A DNA stretch of 64,000 nucleotides from Profundibacterium mesophilum KAUST100406-0324 (GCF_009835145.1 NZ_APKE01000014.1:62001-126000), one strand, 5' to 3'. Counted from the first letter of the stretch, positions 26,504 through 37,378 are shown. Made by a program: numbers and translations. The notes: a model not told the origin generated them from the letters alone.

Positions 26504-28141
26504 ATGGCCATCACCTCCGCCAACCAGCTTGAGCTGCTTCAGACCGCCGAGGCCGTCGCGCGCGAAAAGATGATCGATCCCGGCCTGGTGGTCGAGGCGA
26601 TGGAAGAGAGCCTCGCCCGCGCTGCCAAGTCGCGCTACGGATCCGAGATGGATATCCGGGTCAGCATCGACCGCAAGACGGGCCGCGCCACCTTCACCCG
26701 CGTGCGCACGGTCGTCGCCGAGGAGGAGCTCGAGAACTACCAGGCCGAGATGACGGTCGAGCAGGCGCGCCAGTACATGGAAGCGCCCCAGATCGGCGAT
26801 GAGTTCTCCGAGGAAGTGCCGCCCGTGGAAATGGGCCGTATCGCCGCGCAGAGCGCCAAGCAGGTCATCTTGCAGAAGGTCCGCGAGGCCGAGCGCGATC
26901 GCCAGTACGAGGAGTTCAAGGACCGCGCCGGCACGATCATCAACGGCGCCGTCAAGCGCGAGGAATACGGCAACGTCATCGTCGATATCGGCCGGGGCGA
27001 GGCCGTTCTGCGCCGCAACGAGAAGATCGGCCGCGAAAGCTATCGCCCGAACGACCGCATCCGCGTCTACATCAAGGATGTGCGGCGCGAGCCGCGCGGC
27101 CCGCAGATTTTCCTCAGCCGCACGGCACCCGAATTCATGGCCGAGCTCTTCAAGATGGAAGTGCCCGAGATCTACGACGGCATCATCGAGATCAAGGCCG
27201 TGGCGCGCGATCCGGGCAGCCGCGCCAAGATCGCCGTGATCTCCCATGACAGCTCGATCGACCCTGTCGGCGCCTGCGTCGGCATGCGCGGCAGCCGAGT
27301 CCAGGCCGTCGTGAACGAGCTTCAGGGCGAGAAGATCGACATCATCCCGTGGAACGAGGATCAGCCGACCTTCCTCGTCAACGCGCTGCAGCCCGCCGAG
27401 GTGACGAAGGTCGTGCTCGACGAGGAAGCCGAGCGGATCGAGGTCGTGGTGCCCGAAGGTCAGCTCAGCCTCGCGATCGGCCGCCGGGGCCAGAACGTGC
27501 GCCTGGCCAGCCAGCTCACCGGGCTCGACATCGACATCATGACCGAGGAGGAGGAGAGCCAGCGCCGCCAGGCCGAGTTCGAGGCCCGCACGCGTCTGTT
27601 CATGGACACGCTCGATCTCGACGAGTTCTTCGCGCAGCTCCTGGTCTCCGAGGGCTTCACCTCGCTCGAGGAGGTCGCCTATGTCGAATCGGACGAGCTT
27701 CTGGTCATCGACGGCGTGGACGAGAGCACCGCGAGCGAGCTGCAGGCGCGTGCCAGCGATTTTCTTGAGGAGCAGAACCGCAAGGCGCTGGCCCATGCCC
27801 GCGAGCTGGGTGTCGAGGACAGCCTGGTTGAATTCGAGGGGCTGACACCCCAGATGATCGAAGCACTGGCGGAGGATGGCGTGAAGACGCTGGAGGATTT
27901 CGCGACCTGTGCCGATTGGGAACTGGCCGGTGGCTGGACGACCGTCGACGGGCAGCGGGTCAAGGATGACGGCGTGCTCGAGAAGTTCGACGTCTCCCTC
28001 GAGGAAGCGCAGGCCATGGTCATGACCGCGCGCATTCAGCTCGGCTGGGTCGATCCGGCCGATCTCGAGGCGGAAGAAGGCGAAGAGCCGGATGCCGATC
28101 CGGCCGAGGAGACGGTCGCCGGGGACGCCGGAACCAACTGA
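26504..28141 (+). CDS. nusA: Transcription termination/antitermination factor NusA
   Basis: A 545-residue RNA polymerase-binding factor. The order is N-terminal polymerase-binding domain (residues 1-130), S1 domain ([25 protein letters not shown] onward), KH1 ([10 protein letters not shown]...[13 protein letters not shown]), KH2 ([20 protein letters not shown]), then acidic helix-hairpin-helix repeats (residues about 360-520). The long upstream open frame is only rimP read in another frame; the ATG at 26504 is the family start. It could control its own operon through the leader terminator. Confidence 0.98.
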   Translation: MAITSANQLELLQTAEAVAREKMIDPGLVVEAMEESLARAAKSRYGSEMDIRVSIDRKTGRATFTRVRTVVAEEELENYQAEMTVEQARQYMEAPQIGDEFSEEVPPVEMGRIAAQSAKQVILQKVREAERDRQYEEFKDRAGTIINGAVKREEYGNVIVDIGRGEAVLRRNEKIGRESYRPNDRIRVYIKDVRREPRGPQIFLSRTAPEFMAELFKMEVPEIYDGIIEIKAVARDPGSRAKIAVISHDSSIDPVGACVGMRGSRVQAVVNELQGEKIDIIPWNEDQPTFLVNALQPAEVTKVVLDEEAERIEVVVPEGQLSLAIGRRGQNVRLASQLTGLDIDIMTEEEESQRRQAEFEARTRLFMDTLDLDEFFAQLLVSEGFTSLEEVAYVESDELLVIDGVDESTASELQARASDFLEEQNRKALAHARELGVEDSLVEFEGLTPQMIEALAEDGVKTLEDFATCADWELAGGWTTVDGQRVKDDGVLEKFDVSLEEAQAMVMTARIQLGWVDPADLEAEEGEEPDADPAEETVAGDAGTN

Positions 28142-28161
28142 ACCCAGGACGGGGAGACCAC

Positions 28162-28794
28162 ATGTCGCGAGGCGGCCAACAAAAGGATCGGGACGAGCCC
28201 GAACGGCGCTGCCTTGCGAGCGGCGAGGTCAATCCGCGCCGCGGGCTGATCCGTTTCGTGATCGGCCCCGATGACGAGGTCGTTCCCGACATCGCCGGCA
28301 AGCTTCCCGGCCGGGGCATGTATGTCAGCGCCGAGCGTGACGCGCTCGATCTCGCGGTGACGCGCAAGCTCTTCTCCCGCGGGGCCAAGCGGCAGGTCCG
28401 GGTTCCGGAGGGCCTCGTGGCGCAGATCGACGCGATCCTGCTGCGCCGGGTGCTCGACCGTATTTCCCTCGCACGAAAGGCGGGGGCGGCTGTCGCCGGC
28501 TACGAAAAGGCGAAGGACTGGCTGATGAAAGAGCAGGCCGCGATCCTGCTGCAGGCCAGCGACGGCTCCGAACGGGGCAAGACCAAGTTGCGTCCCCCGG
28601 GTGGACGGGGGTCCTATTTCGACATTCTGACCGGCCAAGAATTGGGTTTGGCTTTCGGTCGGGAACATGTGATACATGCGGCGCTTGCCGCCGGCGCGCT
28701 CGCTGACAGGTTCAGGGATGACGCAGTGCGGCTTTCAGGCGTTCGCGACAGTGTCGGTGGCGATGCCACCGGAAAGGTGAAGAAAACCCTATGA
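28162..28794 (+). CDS. YlxR-family RNA-binding protein with L7Ae-like C-terminal domain
   Basis: A 210-residue protein. The N-terminal YlxR (DUF448) fold shows ERRCLASGE and [19 protein letters not shown]. The following part ([23 protein letters not shown], then [18 protein letters not shown]) resembles the ribosomal L7Ae/L30e fold. Both folds bind RNA. It sits between nusA and infB, the position these genes hold in most bacteria, and overlaps infB by ATGA. GGGGAGA precedes the ATG. Its exact role in this operon is unknown. Confidence 0.9.
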   Translation: MSRGGQQKDRDEPERRCLASGEVNPRRGLIRFVIGPDDEVVPDIAGKLPGRGMYVSAERDALDLAVTRKLFSRGAKRQVRVPEGLVAQIDAILLRRVLDRISLARKAGAAVAGYEKAKDWLMKEQAAILLQASDGSERGKTKLRPPGGRGSYFDILTGQELGLAFGREHVIHAALAAGALADRFRDDAVRLSGVRDSVGGDATGKVKKTL

Positions 28795-31286
28795 GCGACA
28801 ATGACGGCAAGAAGACTCTCGGCGTTCGTGGCGGCGGTGGCCCCCGTTCCGGTCAGGTGAAGCAGAGCTTTAGCCATGGCCGGACGAAAAGCGTCGTGGT
28901 CGAGACCAAGCGCAAGCGCGTGGTGGTGCCCAAGCCTGCTGGAACGAAAACGAATGCCGGTGGAAAATCCGTCGGCGGCGATCCTTCGCGGCGTCCCGCC
29001 GGCATCACGGATGCCGAGCTGGAACGCCGGATGAAGGCCCTTTCCGCGGCGAAGGCCCGCGAGGCGGACGAGACCGCGAAGCGGGAGGCCGACGAAAAGG
29101 CCCGTGCCGCCGAGCGTGAACGCCGGCGCGCCGAGATCGAGGAAAAGGAGCGCGAGGAGCGCGAACGCGAGGAGAAGGCCAAGGCGAAGGCCGAGGAAGA
29201 CGCCCGCCGGCTCAAGGCCGAGGCGGATGCGAAGGCGCGTGCCGCCGAGCCCGCCCCCGCGGCCCCGTCGCCCGCCGATGCCGAGGCGCGTGCCGCCAAG
29301 CCGCAGCAAGCTGCCCCCCGCAAGACCGACCGCGACAACCGCACCGACCGTCCGGCGAAGCCCGGAAAGGGCGGCGACGACAAGCGCCGGTCCGGCAAGC
29401 TGACCCTGAACCAGGCCCTTTCGGGCGGTGAAGGCGGACGGCAGCGTTCGATGGCCGCGATGAAGCGCAAGCAGGAGCGTGCGCGTCAGAAGGCCATGGG
29501 ACAGAATATCGAGCGCGAGAAGGTCGTTCGCAATGTCAACCTGCCCGAGGCGATCACCGTTCAGGAGCTTGCCAACCGCATGGCCGAGCGCGTGGCCGAC
29601 GTGGTCAAGTCGCTCATGCAGAGCGGCATCATGGCGACGCAGACCCAGACGATCGACGCCGATACCGCCGAGCTGATCATCGAGGAATTCGGCCACAAGG
29701 TCGTCCGTGTCTCCGACGCCGATGTCGAGCAAGTGATCGAACAGGCCGAGGACCGCGCCGAGGACCTGCTGGACCGTGCGCCGATCATCACCGTCATGGG
29801 CCATGTCGACCACGGCAAGACCTCGCTCCTCGACGCGATCCGCAATGCGCGCGTCGTGGCAGGGGAAGCCGGCGGGATCACCCAGCATATCGGCGCCTAC
29901 CAGGTGAAGACCGAGAGCGGACAGCTCCTGACCTTCCTCGATACACCCGGTCACGCGGCCTTCACCTCGATGCGTGCCCGCGGTGCGCAGGTGACGGATA
30001 TCGTGATCCTGGTGGTTGCCGCGGATGATGCGGTGATGCCGCAGACCGTGGAGGCGATCAATCACGCCAAGGCGGCCGGCGTTCCGATGATCGTCGCGAT
30101 CAACAAGATCGACCGCCCGGCGGCCAATCCCGACAAGGTCCGCACCGACCTGCTTCAGCATGAGGTGATCGTCGAGAAGATGTCCGGCGAGGTTCAGGAT
30201 GTCGAGGTCTCCGCGATCAACGGCACCGGGCTCGACCAGCTTCTGGAGGCAATCGCGCTTCAGGCCGAACTGCTGGAGCTCAAGGCGAATCCCGATCGCA
30301 ACGCCAGCGGCGCTGTCATCGAGGCGCAGCTCGACGTGGGCCGCGGTCCGGTCGCGACGGTGCTCGTGCAGAACGGCACCCTGCGCAAGGGCGACATCTT
30401 CGTCGTCGGCGAGCAGTGGGGCAAGGTGCGCGCCATGGAGAACGACCAGGGCGAGCGCGTGGATGTCGCGGGTCCCTCGGTTCCGGTCGAGGTTCTCGGC
30501 CTGAACGGCACGCCGGAGGCGGGCGATGTGCTCAACGTCGTCGAGACCGAGGCGCAGGCGCGCGAGATCGCCGAATATCGCGAGAAGGCTGCCAAGGAGA
30601 AACGCGCCGCCGTCGGTGCCGCGACCACCCTCGAGCAGATGATGGCCAAGGCCAAGGCGGACGAGACGGTGGCCGAGCTGCCGATCCTGATGAAGGCCGA
30701 CGTGCAGGGCTCTGCCGAGGCGATCGTCCAGGCGATGGAGAAGATCGGCAATGACGAGGTTCGGGTGCGCGTTCTGCATTCCGGCGTCGGCGCGATCACC
30801 GAGAGCGACATCGGACTGGCGGAAGCTTCCGGTGCCCCGGTCTTTGGCTTCAACGTCCGTGCGAATGCCAGTGCCCGCGCGACCGCGAACCAGAAGGGTG
30901 TGGAGATCCGATACTACTCGGTGATCTACGACCTCGTGGACGACGTGAAGGCGGCGGCATCCGGCCTGCTATCGGCGGAAGTGCGCGAGACGTTCATCGG
31001 CTATGCGCAGATCCGCGAAGTCTTCAAGGTTTCGAATGTCGGCAAGGTCGCCGGCTGTCTCGTGACCGAAGGCGTGGCGCGCCGCAGCGCCGGTGTGCGC
31101 CTGCTGCGTGACAACGTGGTGATCCACGAAGGCACGCTGAAGACCCTCAAGCGCTTCAAGGACGAGGTCTCCGAGGTTCAGTCCGGTCAGGAATGCGGCA
31201 TGGCCTTCGAGAACTACGAAGACATCCGGCCCAATGACGTGATCGAGATCTTCACCCGTGAAGAGGTCGAGCGCAGCCTCAGCTGA
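28791..31286 (+). CDS. infB: Translation initiation factor IF-2
   Basis: An 831-residue GTPase that brings initiator tRNA to the 30S subunit. After the first 60 residues there is a long charged helix rich in Lys, Glu and Arg (about residues 70-200), then the IF2 N-terminal fold ([20 protein letters not shown]). The G domain has [17 protein letters not shown] and NKID, and domains II-IV follow. It is the last gene of the operon; a strong intrinsic terminator follows 30 bases after the stop. Confidence 0.98.
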   Translation: MSDNDGKKTLGVRGGGGPRSGQVKQSFSHGRTKSVVVETKRKRVVVPKPAGTKTNAGGKSVGGDPSRRPAGITDAELERRMKALSAAKAREADETAKREADEKARAAERERRRAEIEEKEREEREREEKAKAKAEEDARRLKAEADAKARAAEPAPAAPSPADAEARAAKPQQAAPRKTDRDNRTDRPAKPGKGGDDKRRSGKLTLNQALSGGEGGRQRSMAAMKRKQERARQKAMGQNIEREKVVRNVNLPEAITVQELANRMAERVADVVKSLMQSGIMATQTQTIDADTAELIIEEFGHKVVRVSDADVEQVIEQAEDRAEDLLDRAPIITVMGHVDHGKTSLLDAIRNARVVAGEAGGITQHIGAYQVKTESGQLLTFLDTPGHAAFTSMRARGAQVTDIVILVVAADDAVMPQTVEAINHAKAAGVPMIVAINKIDRPAANPDKVRTDLLQHEVIVEKMSGEVQDVEVSAINGTGLDQLLEAIALQAELLELKANPDRNASGAVIEAQLDVGRGPVATVLVQNGTLRKGDIFVVGEQWGKVRAMENDQGERVDVAGPSVPVEVLGLNGTPEAGDVLNVVETEAQAREIAEYREKAAKEKRAAVGAATTLEQMMAKAKADETVAELPILMKADVQGSAEAIVQAMEKIGNDEVRVRVLHSGVGAITESDIGLAEASGAPVFGFNVRANASARATANQKGVEIRYYSVIYDLVDDVKAAASGLLSAEVRETFIGYAQIREVFKVSNVGKVAGCLVTEGVARRSAGVRLLRDNVVIHEGTLKTLKRFKDEVSEVQSGQECGMAFENYEDIRPNDVIEIFTREEVERSLS

Positions 31287-31315
31287 TCGCTGTCGGGACA
31301 AGTTTGAACCATGGA

Positions 31316-31345
31316 AGGGGCGGTGCGTTTGCATCGCCCCTTTTC
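31316..31345 (+). terminator. Intrinsic terminator of the rimP-nusA-infB operon
   Basis: AAGGGGCGGTGC (31316-31327) pairs with GCATCGCCCCTT (31332-31343), 12 bp with one G-U, loop GTTT, and the 3' arm runs into TTTT at 31342-31345. It begins 29 bases past the infB stop. Confidence 0.88.
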
Positions 31346-31380
31346 GCATGGACGGTTGAGCCGATCGCGAGCATCTTTGC

Positions 31381-31430
31381 CGTGCCGTGCCGTGCCGTGC
31401 CGTGCCGTGCCGTGCCGTGCCGTGCCGTGC
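31381..31430. repeat. Pentanucleotide microsatellite, ten perfect CGTGC units
   Basis: CGTGC is repeated exactly ten times with no interruption. It lies after the infB terminator and five bases past the stop of the 43-residue minus-strand gene. Perfect short repeats of this size are prone to slippage; none of the frames through it belongs to a convincing protein. On the minus strand the transcript of the small gene would carry GCACG repeats in its 3' region. Confidence 0.95.
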
Positions 31431-31435
31431 GGCGT

Positions 31436-31567
31436 TCAGTTGCGCGGGACCGGCGCCCCGCAGAAGAGACGGTTTCCCACCCTGACGACGGCACGCCCGT
31501 CGGCGAGAATTTCCACGAGCCGTCCCTGGATCGCGATGCAGCTTGCGATGGTGATGGTCCTGATCAT
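31436..31567 (-). CDS. Conserved-looking 43-residue protein, unknown function
   Basis: The protein MIRTITIASCIAIQGRLVEI continues to LADGRAVVRVGNRLFCGAPV and reads as a compact beta-rich fold, like a small SH3 or OB-type barrel. AGGAG lies nine bases before the ATG at 31567, and the reading frame is distinct from shadow ORFs. I recall similar tiny proteins next to infB or mutT in Rhodobacterales, but cannot check that here. It is downstream of mutT in the same direction and convergent with infB. Two cysteines are present. Confidence 0.65.
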   Translation of the reverse strand: MIRTITIASCIAIQGRLVEILADGRAVVRVGNRLFCGAPVPRN

Positions 31568-31649
31568 CGTCCCTGTCTCCTGGCTGACGCCCCCGTTACG
31601 AGTGGAGCGTGGACCAGCATGCACGCAAAGCGTGAACCAGCGGTTAGCC

Positions 31650-32066
31650 TCAGAGCAGATCGATGAGTGCCGGGATCAGCGGCAGGTCCGCCGGAGGCAT
31701 CGGCAGCGCACGCATGTCGCGCGGCCGTACCCATCTGAGCGCCTGACCCTCGCGCCCATGCGGCTGCCCGGCCCAGCGGCGGCATACGAAGAGCGGCATG
31801 AGAAGGTGAAATTCGCTATAGCGATGGCTGGCGAAGGAGAGCGGTGCGAGGCAACTCTCCCACGTGTCGATGCCGAGTTCTTCGTGCAGCTCGCGAATCA
31901 ATGCATGTTCGGGACTTTCGCCGGGATCGACCTTGCCGCCGGGGAATTCCCACATGCCGGCAAGGGACTTCCCTTCGGGACGCTGGGCAAGCAGCACGCG
32001 CCCGTCGACATCGACGAGCGCCGCCGCGCTGACCAGCAGGATCGGAGCCATGTCATCGCCGCCCAT
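31650..32066 (-). CDS. mutT: MutT-type 8-oxo-dGTP pyrophosphatase
   Basis: A 138-residue Nudix enzyme that clears oxidised guanine nucleotides. The Nudix box is GGKVDPGESPEHALIRELHEELG. VLLAQRPEGKSLAGMWEFPGG and the C-terminal WVRPRDM are the usual MutT surroundings. Three in-frame ATGs are possible (32096, 32066 and 32051). I take 32066 because GAGG lies eight bases before it and it starts just after the argJ stop. It follows argJ in the same direction. Confidence 0.9.
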   Translation of the reverse strand: MGGDDMAPILLVSAAALVDVDGRVLLAQRPEGKSLAGMWEFPGGKVDPGESPEHALIRELHEELGIDTWESCLAPLSFASHRYSEFHLLMPLFVCRRWAGQPHGREGQALRWVRPRDMRALPMPPADLPLIPALIDLL

Positions 32067-32076
32067 GCCAGCCGCC

Positions 32077-33405
32077 TCAGGATCGGTAATCGGCATTGAT
32101 CTCGATGTAGCGATGCGTGAGATCGCAGGTCCACACCGTGGCCGTGCCGGAGCCCAGGCCCAGATCGATTCCGATCGTCAGCTCCTGCCGCTTCATGTAG
32201 GCCGCGCCGTCCTCTTCCTTGTAACCCGGAGAGACCCAGCCGTTCTCGGCCACCGTCAGATCACCGAAACGGATGGCGAGGCGGTCGCGGTCGGCCTGTG
32301 CCCCCGATTTGCCGACGGCCATGACGACGCGGCCCCAGTTGGGATCCTCGCCTGCGATCGCGGTCTTCACGAGCGGCGAGTTGGCCGTGGCCATGGCGAC
32401 GCGCCGGGCGTCCTCGTCATCGGCGGCGCCGGTCACCGCGATCTCGATGAATTTCGTTGCCCCCTCGCCGTCGCGCACAACCTGATGGGCCAGGTCGAGC
32501 ATCACCGATCCGAGCGCCTCCTCGAAGCGGCGGCCCGCCACGCTGTCGCGCTCGGTGATCTCCTCGATGCCGCTTTGCCCGGTGGCCGCGGCGAGGAGCA
32601 TGTCGGAGGTGGAGGTATCGCTGTCGACGGTGATGCAGTTGAAGCTGCGATCGGTCCGCGCCGAGAGCATGTCCTGAAGCACCGGACGCGCGATCTTCGC
32701 ATCGGTGAAGATATAGACGAGCATGGTCGCCATGTCGGGCGCGATCATCCCGGACCCCTTGGCGATGCCGGCGATCCGCACCGGCTTGCCGTCGATCTCG
32801 CAGCCGGCGCTCGCGCCCTTCGGGAAGGTGTCGGTGGTCATGATGGCGCGGGCCGCCTGGCCGATCGCCTCCTCGCTCAGGTCGGCGCCGAGCGTGCCGA
32901 GCGCGGCGGTGATCCGGTCATGGGGGAGGGCCTCGCCGATCACGCCGGTCGAGGCGCTGAAGACCCGCTCGGAGGGAAGGCCGAGCACGGTCGCAACGCC
33001 CTCGGTCACGCGGGCGACCGCCTCGGCGCCGGAGCGCCCGGTGAAGGCATTTGCATTGCCGGAATTGACGATGATCGCCGCGCCCTGCGCGCCGTCGCCG
33101 CCGATCTTCTCCTGGCAATCGAGGATCGAGGCGGCCCGCGTCGCCGAGCGGGTGAAGACGCCCGCCACGCGGCTGCCCGGGGCGAGATGGACCAGCATCA
33201 CGTCGGTGCGGCCGGCATATCGAACCCCCGCGGCGGTGGCGGCGAAGCGGGCCCCCGCGATCACCGGAAGATCGGGGAAGTCCGACGGCGCAAGCGGGGA
33301 GACCTTCACCGTCTTGGTTTTCTTGACCGGGGCAAGCCCCTTCAGCTCTTCTTGCAACTGGGCGATCTTCGCGGTGATCGCCTCGGCCGTGCCGGGGGTG
33401 CCCAT
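32077..33405 (-). CDS. argJ: Bifunctional glutamate N-acetyltransferase/N-acetylglutamate synthase
   Basis: A 442-residue enzyme of arginine synthesis that moves the acetyl group from N-acetylornithine to glutamate. It is made as one chain and cuts itself before the Thr in KGSGMIAPDMATMLVYIFTD (the ATM site). Other landmarks are IVNSGNANAFTG, ASTGVIGEAL and AIAGEDPNWGRV. The first 35 residues form a charged helical extension before VSPLAPSDFPDLPVIAGARF, the usual family start. It lies 12 bases after the parvulin gene and before mutT, all read together. Confidence 0.96.
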   Translation of the reverse strand: MGTPGTAEAITAKIAQLQEELKGLAPVKKTKTVKVSPLAPSDFPDLPVIAGARFAATAAGVRYAGRTDVMLVHLAPGSRVAGVFTRSATRAASILDCQEKIGGDGAQGAAIIVNSGNANAFTGRSGAEAVARVTEGVATVLGLPSERVFSASTGVIGEALPHDRITAALGTLGADLSEEAIGQAARAIMTTDTFPKGASAGCEIDGKPVRIAGIAKGSGMIAPDMATMLVYIFTDAKIARPVLQDMLSARTDRSFNCITVDSDTSTSDMLLAAATGQSGIEEITERDSVAGRRFEEALGSVMLDLAHQVVRDGEGATKFIEIAVTGAADDEDARRVAMATANSPLVKTAIAGEDPNWGRVVMAVGKSGAQADRDRLAIRFGDLTVAENGWVSPGYKEEDGAAYMKRQELTIGIDLGLGSGTATVWTCDLTHRYIEINADYRS

Positions 33406-33417
33406 ATGTCGGTCCGA

Positions 33418-34338
33418 TCAGTTGAGGATGCTGTCGTCGCGCAGCAGCGCGGCATCGATCCCGTCGGCGGCGGTCTTCTCGACATCGGCCTTGTCGGTGA
33501 TGTCGGCGATGGCCTCCTGCACGGCTTCCTGCTGGATCTGGGCGGCCAGATCGTCGCGCACGTCATCGAGCGTCGGGGCGGGCTGTTCGCGGGTCTCGTT
33601 GAGCTTGACGACATGCCAGCCGAACTGGGTCTGCGTCGGGGCCGACACGGCGCCCGGCTCGAGCGTCTTCACCGCTTCCTCGAACTCGTCGACCATCATG
33701 CCGGGGCCGAACCAGCCGAGCTCGCCGCCATTGGGGCCGGAGGGACCGGTGGACTTCTCGGCCGCGAGTTCCGCGAAGTCCTTGCCGTTCTCGATCTCGT
33801 TGATCAGCGCCTCGGCCTCTTCCTCGGTCTCCACGAGGATATGGGACGCGTTCCACTCGGTCTGCGCCTCGCTGCCGGCATAGGTCTCGTCATAGGCCGC
33901 CTGCAGTGCCTCGTCGGTAACCGCCTCGTCGGCGACGGCCTGGATCCGCTCGCCGGCCAGCAGGGCGCGGCGCTCGTTCTCGAGCATCAGCTCCGCACGC
34001 CCCGACAGGGCCGCGTCGCTGCTGAGCGCGGTCTGCTGGATGAGCTGCTCGAGAATGCCGTCCCACAGCGCCTGGTCCGGCATCTGCTGATATTGCTCGG
34101 GGAGGCGCTCGCGCATCACGATCATGTGGCCCAGGGTGATCGGGGTGCCGTTCACGGTGGCGACGACCGTGGCCGCATCGGGGGTCGCGGCGGTATCGGT
34201 GGCGGCATCGCTCGCGGTATCGGTCGTTGCCTGATCCTGAGTGGCCTGATCCTGGGCGGTCTGTTCCTGCGCGAAGACCGGCATGGCGAAGCTCGCCGCG
34301 ATCAATCCGGCACCGGTCAGAGTACGAATATTCGACAT
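33418..34338 (-). CDS. Periplasmic parvulin-type peptidyl-prolyl isomerase
   Basis: A 306-residue exported protein. The signal peptide MSNIRTLTGAGLIAASFAMPVFA is followed by a low-complexity Gln/Thr/Asp/Ala linker (about residues 24-55). A SurA-like N-terminal helical region comes next, then the parvulin domain (ASHILVETEEEAEALINEI, GPSGPNGGELGWFGPGMMV and FGWHVVKL). It should help outer-membrane proteins fold in the periplasm. Start ATG 34338 with GGAAGGA upstream. A GC hairpin lies in its leader. It is divergent from secA, a fitting neighbour for an export chaperone. Confidence 0.92.
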   Translation of the reverse strand: MSNIRTLTGAGLIAASFAMPVFAQEQTAQDQATQDQATTDTASDAATDTAATPDAATVVATVNGTPITLGHMIVMRERLPEQYQQMPDQALWDGILEQLIQQTALSSDAALSGRAELMLENERRALLAGERIQAVADEAVTDEALQAAYDETYAGSEAQTEWNASHILVETEEEAEALINEIENGKDFAELAAEKSTGPSGPNGGELGWFGPGMMVDEFEEAVKTLEPGAVSAPTQTQFGWHVVKLNETREQPAPTLDDVRDDLAAQIQQEAVQEAIADITDKADVEKTAADGIDAALLRDDSILN

Positions 34339-34358
34339 TGTGATGGTCCTTCCTTCCG

Positions 34359-34374
34359 GCCCCCCTCGGGGGGC
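34359..34374 (-). other. GC hairpin in the leader of the parvulin gene
   Basis: GCCCCCC (34359-34365) and GGGGGGC (34368-34374) are perfect complements with only two bases between, so the real loop takes in the inner pairs. It sits just upstream of the ribosome site of the parvulin gene and could limit translation or stabilise the mRNA end. Confidence 0.35.
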
Positions 34375-34379
34375 TGACA

Positions 34380-34408
34380 TTGACACTGTGCAAGGCCCCC
34401 CTTACATC
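34380..34408 (+). promoter_or_regulatory. Candidate promoter of secA
   Basis: TTGACA (34380-34385) is a perfect -35 element; after 17 bases comes TACATC (34403-34408), a weak -10. The start would be near 34415, leaving about 95 bases of leader. GGCCCC (34394 region) and GGGGCC further on can form a leader stem followed by a T-rich stretch (TTTCTT). Confidence 0.45.
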
Positions 34409-34508
34409 GCGAGAAGCCGCGAGGAGGGGCCGTTTCTTGCAGCCTGTCTATGCGGGCCTGCCGTTACGGGCAAGCCGGTCCCCTCACACGATGCCGTCAG
34501 GAGTGCAC

Positions 34509-37274
34509 ATGCTGGGTCTGGGAACTGTCGCGAAGAAGGTGTTCGGAACGCCGAACGATCGCAAGATCAAGGCAACGCGTCCGCTGGTCGAGAAGATCAA
34601 CGCGCTCGAGCCGGAATTCGAGGCGCTGAGCGACGAGGAAATCAAGGCGCGCACCGCCAGCCTGATGGACCGTGCCGCCGGCGGCGAGAGCCTCGACGCG
34701 CTGCTTCCCGAAGCCTTCGCCAACTGCCGCGAGGCGGCGCGCCGGGCGCTCGGGCTGCGGGCCTTCGACACGCAGCTGATGGGCGGCATCTTCCTGCATC
34801 AGGGCAATATCTCGGAGATGAAGACCGGCGAGGGCAAGACCCTCGTGGCGACGTTCCCCGCCTATCTCAACGCGCTCGTGAACAAGGGCGTGCACATCGT
34901 CACGGTGAACGACTACCTCGCCCGGCGCGACGCGGAATGGATGAGCAAGGTCTACGGCGCCCTCGGGATGAGCTGCGGCGTGGTCTACCCGCAGCAGCCC
35001 GAGAAGGAGAAGCGCGAGGCCTATGGCTGCCACGTGACCTACGCCACCAACAACGAGCTGGGCTTCGATTACCTGCGCGACAACATGAAGTCCGAGCTCA
35101 AGGACATGCATCAGCGCGATCATTACTACGCGATCGTCGACGAGGTCGATTCGATCCTGATCGACGAGGCGCGCACGCCGCTCATCATTTCCGGGCCCAG
35201 CGAGGACCGCTCCGAGCTCTACCGCGTGATCGACGCGGTGATCCCGCTGCTGCAGGAAAGCCATTACTCGCTCGACGAGAAGACGCGGAACGTCAACTAC
35301 ACCGACGAGGGCAACGAGTTTCTCGAGACGCACCTGTCGGAGGCGGGGATCCTGCCCGAGGGGCAGACCCTCTACGATCCCGAGAGCACCACGATCGTCC
35401 ACCACGTCAACCAGGGCCTGCGCGCGCACAAGCTGTTCCAGCGCGACAAGGACTATATCGTGCGCGACGACGAGGTCGTGCTGATCGACGAGTTCACGGG
35501 GCGGATGATGACCGGACGGCGCCTGTCCGACGGTCTGCACCAGGCGATCGAGGCCAAGGAGAACGTCAAGATCCAGCCCGAGAACGTCACCCTCGCCAGC
35601 GTGACCTTCCAGAACTATTTCCGTCTCTACGACAAGTTGGCCGGGATGACCGGCACGGCGACGACCGAGGCCGAGGAATTCGCCGAGATCTACAAGCTCG
35701 GAGTGGTCGAGGTGCCGACCAACCGTCCCATCGCCCGCGTCGACGAGCATGACGCCGTCTATCGCACGGCGCGCGAGAAATACGCCGCCATCGTCGAGGC
35801 GATCAAGGAGGCTCATGCGAAGGGCCAGCCGGTCCTCGTCGGGACGACCTCGATCGACAAGTCCGAATTGCTGTCGAACCTGCTCAAGCAGGAAAGCCTG
35901 CCGCATAACGTGCTCAATGCCCGCCAGCACGAGCAGGAGGCGCAGATCGTCGCCGATGCCGGCAAGGTCGGGGCGATCACCATCGCCACCAACATGGCCG
36001 GCCGCGGCACCGACATCCAGCTTGGCGGCAATGTCGACATGAAGGTGATGCAGGCGCTCGATGCCGATCCCGACGCCGATCCGGAGGAGCTGCGCCAGCG
36101 GATGCAGGCCGAGGTCGCCGAGGAGAAGGCGCGCGTCAAGGAGGTGGGCGGTCTCTTCGTCCTCGCCACCGAGCGCCACGAGAGCCGCCGCATCGACAAC
36201 CAGCTTCGCGGCCGCTCGGGCCGCCAGGGCGATCCGGGCCGCTCGTCCTTCTTCCTCAGCCTCGAGGATGACCTGATGCGCATCTTCGGCTCGGAGCGGC
36301 TGGAGAACGTGCTCTCCAAGCTGGGCATGAAGGAAGGCGAGGCGATCGTTCATCCCTGGGTCAACAAGTCGCTCGAAAAGGCACAGGCGAAGGTCGAGGG
36401 GCGCAACTTCGACATCCGCAAGCAGCTCCTGAAGTTCGACGACGTGATGAACGACCAGCGCAAGGTGATCTTCGGACAGCGCCGCGAGATCATGGAGGCC
36501 AATGATCTCGAAGAGATCGTCGCCGACATGCGTCACCAGGTGATCGACGACCTGGTCGAGCAATACATCCCGCCGCGCAGCTATGCCGATCAGTGGGACG
36601 GCGAGGGGCTCTATGTCGCCGCGATGGAGCGGATCGGCGTGGATGTTCCGGTCATCGCCTGGACCGAGGAGGACGGCGTCGACGAGCAGACCATCCGCGA
36701 GCGGCTCTACGAGGCCTCCGACAAGCTGATGGCCGAGAAGACCGAAGCCTTCGGGAAGACCTCCATGCGGATGATCGAGAAGCAGATGCTGCTTCAGGCG
36801 ATCGATAGCAAGTGGCGCGAGCATCTGCTGACGCTCGAGCATCTGCGCTCCGTCGTCGGCTTCCGCGGCTATGCGCAGCGTGATCCGCTCAACGAGTACA
36901 AGACCGAGGCCTTCCAGCTCTTCGAGCACATGCTCGAGAGCCTGCGCAGCGAGGTGACCACCAAGCTCGCGCAGATCCGGCCGATGAACCGCGAAGAGCA
37001 GGAAGAGATGTACGCCCAGATCGAGGCGCAACGCGAGGCCATGCGCAAGCAGCTCGAGGAGAAATATGCGGCCGAGGATGCCGCTCAGGGCTCCGGCGGC
37101 ACCTCCGCGGCCGTCCGCACGGCGCCCGACGGTGCGGCGCAGCCGGCAACCGGAAGCGCCCGTCCCGACTTCGACGAGGCCGATCCGGCGACCTGGGGAA
37201 ATCCCGGCCGCAACGATTCCTGTCCCTGCGGCTCCGGCAAGAAGTTCAAGCACTGCCACGGCGTCCTCGCCTGA
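34509..37274 (+). CDS. secA: Preprotein translocase ATPase SecA
   Basis: A 921-residue motor that drives Sec-dependent export through SecYEG. Walker A is MKTGEGKT, the DEAD motif is [13 protein letters not shown], and the second helicase half has [15 protein letters not shown]. The C-terminal zinc hook is [14 protein letters not shown], which contacts SecB and lipids. Start at ATG 34509 ([13 protein letters not shown]) with AGGAG six bases before; the longer frame upstream covers the promoter. It stands alone, divergent from the parvulin gene. Confidence 0.98.
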   Translation: MLGLGTVAKKVFGTPNDRKIKATRPLVEKINALEPEFEALSDEEIKARTASLMDRAAGGESLDALLPEAFANCREAARRALGLRAFDTQLMGGIFLHQGNISEMKTGEGKTLVATFPAYLNALVNKGVHIVTVNDYLARRDAEWMSKVYGALGMSCGVVYPQQPEKEKREAYGCHVTYATNNELGFDYLRDNMKSELKDMHQRDHYYAIVDEVDSILIDEARTPLIISGPSEDRSELYRVIDAVIPLLQESHYSLDEKTRNVNYTDEGNEFLETHLSEAGILPEGQTLYDPESTTIVHHVNQGLRAHKLFQRDKDYIVRDDEVVLIDEFTGRMMTGRRLSDGLHQAIEAKENVKIQPENVTLASVTFQNYFRLYDKLAGMTGTATTEAEEFAEIYKLGVVEVPTNRPIARVDEHDAVYRTAREKYAAIVEAIKEAHAKGQPVLVGTTSIDKSELLSNLLKQESLPHNVLNARQHEQEAQIVADAGKVGAITIATNMAGRGTDIQLGGNVDMKVMQALDADPDADPEELRQRMQAEVAEEKARVKEVGGLFVLATERHESRRIDNQLRGRSGRQGDPGRSSFFLSLEDDLMRIFGSERLENVLSKLGMKEGEAIVHPWVNKSLEKAQAKVEGRNFDIRKQLLKFDDVMNDQRKVIFGQRREIMEANDLEEIVADMRHQVIDDLVEQYIPPRSYADQWDGEGLYVAAMERIGVDVPVIAWTEEDGVDEQTIRERLYEASDKLMAEKTEAFGKTSMRMIEKQMLLQAIDSKWREHLLTLEHLRSVVGFRGYAQRDPLNEYKTEAFQLFEHMLESLRSEVTTKLAQIRPMNREEQEEMYAQIEAQREAMRKQLEEKYAAEDAAQGSGGTSAAVRTAPDGAAQPATGSARPDFDEADPATWGNPGRNDSCPCGSGKKFKHCHGVLA

Positions 37275-37378
37275 CCCGGCCGGGCGCCCGCGGCTGACGC
37301 CGAAGCGCCTGACCGCCGCCACAGCTTCGGCGGAATCGCCCATCATGGTTAAACCCGATCGCAGGAAAGGGTCATGCC

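Noticed and set aside
31311-32099. Plus-strand frame through the CGTGC repeat
   Set aside because: It is just the repeat translated (AVPCR units) and then runs antisense to mutT and the 43-residue gene.
34497-37346. 949-codon open frame on the minus strand
   Set aside because: It is antisense to secA and a shadow of its codon usage; no motif is present.
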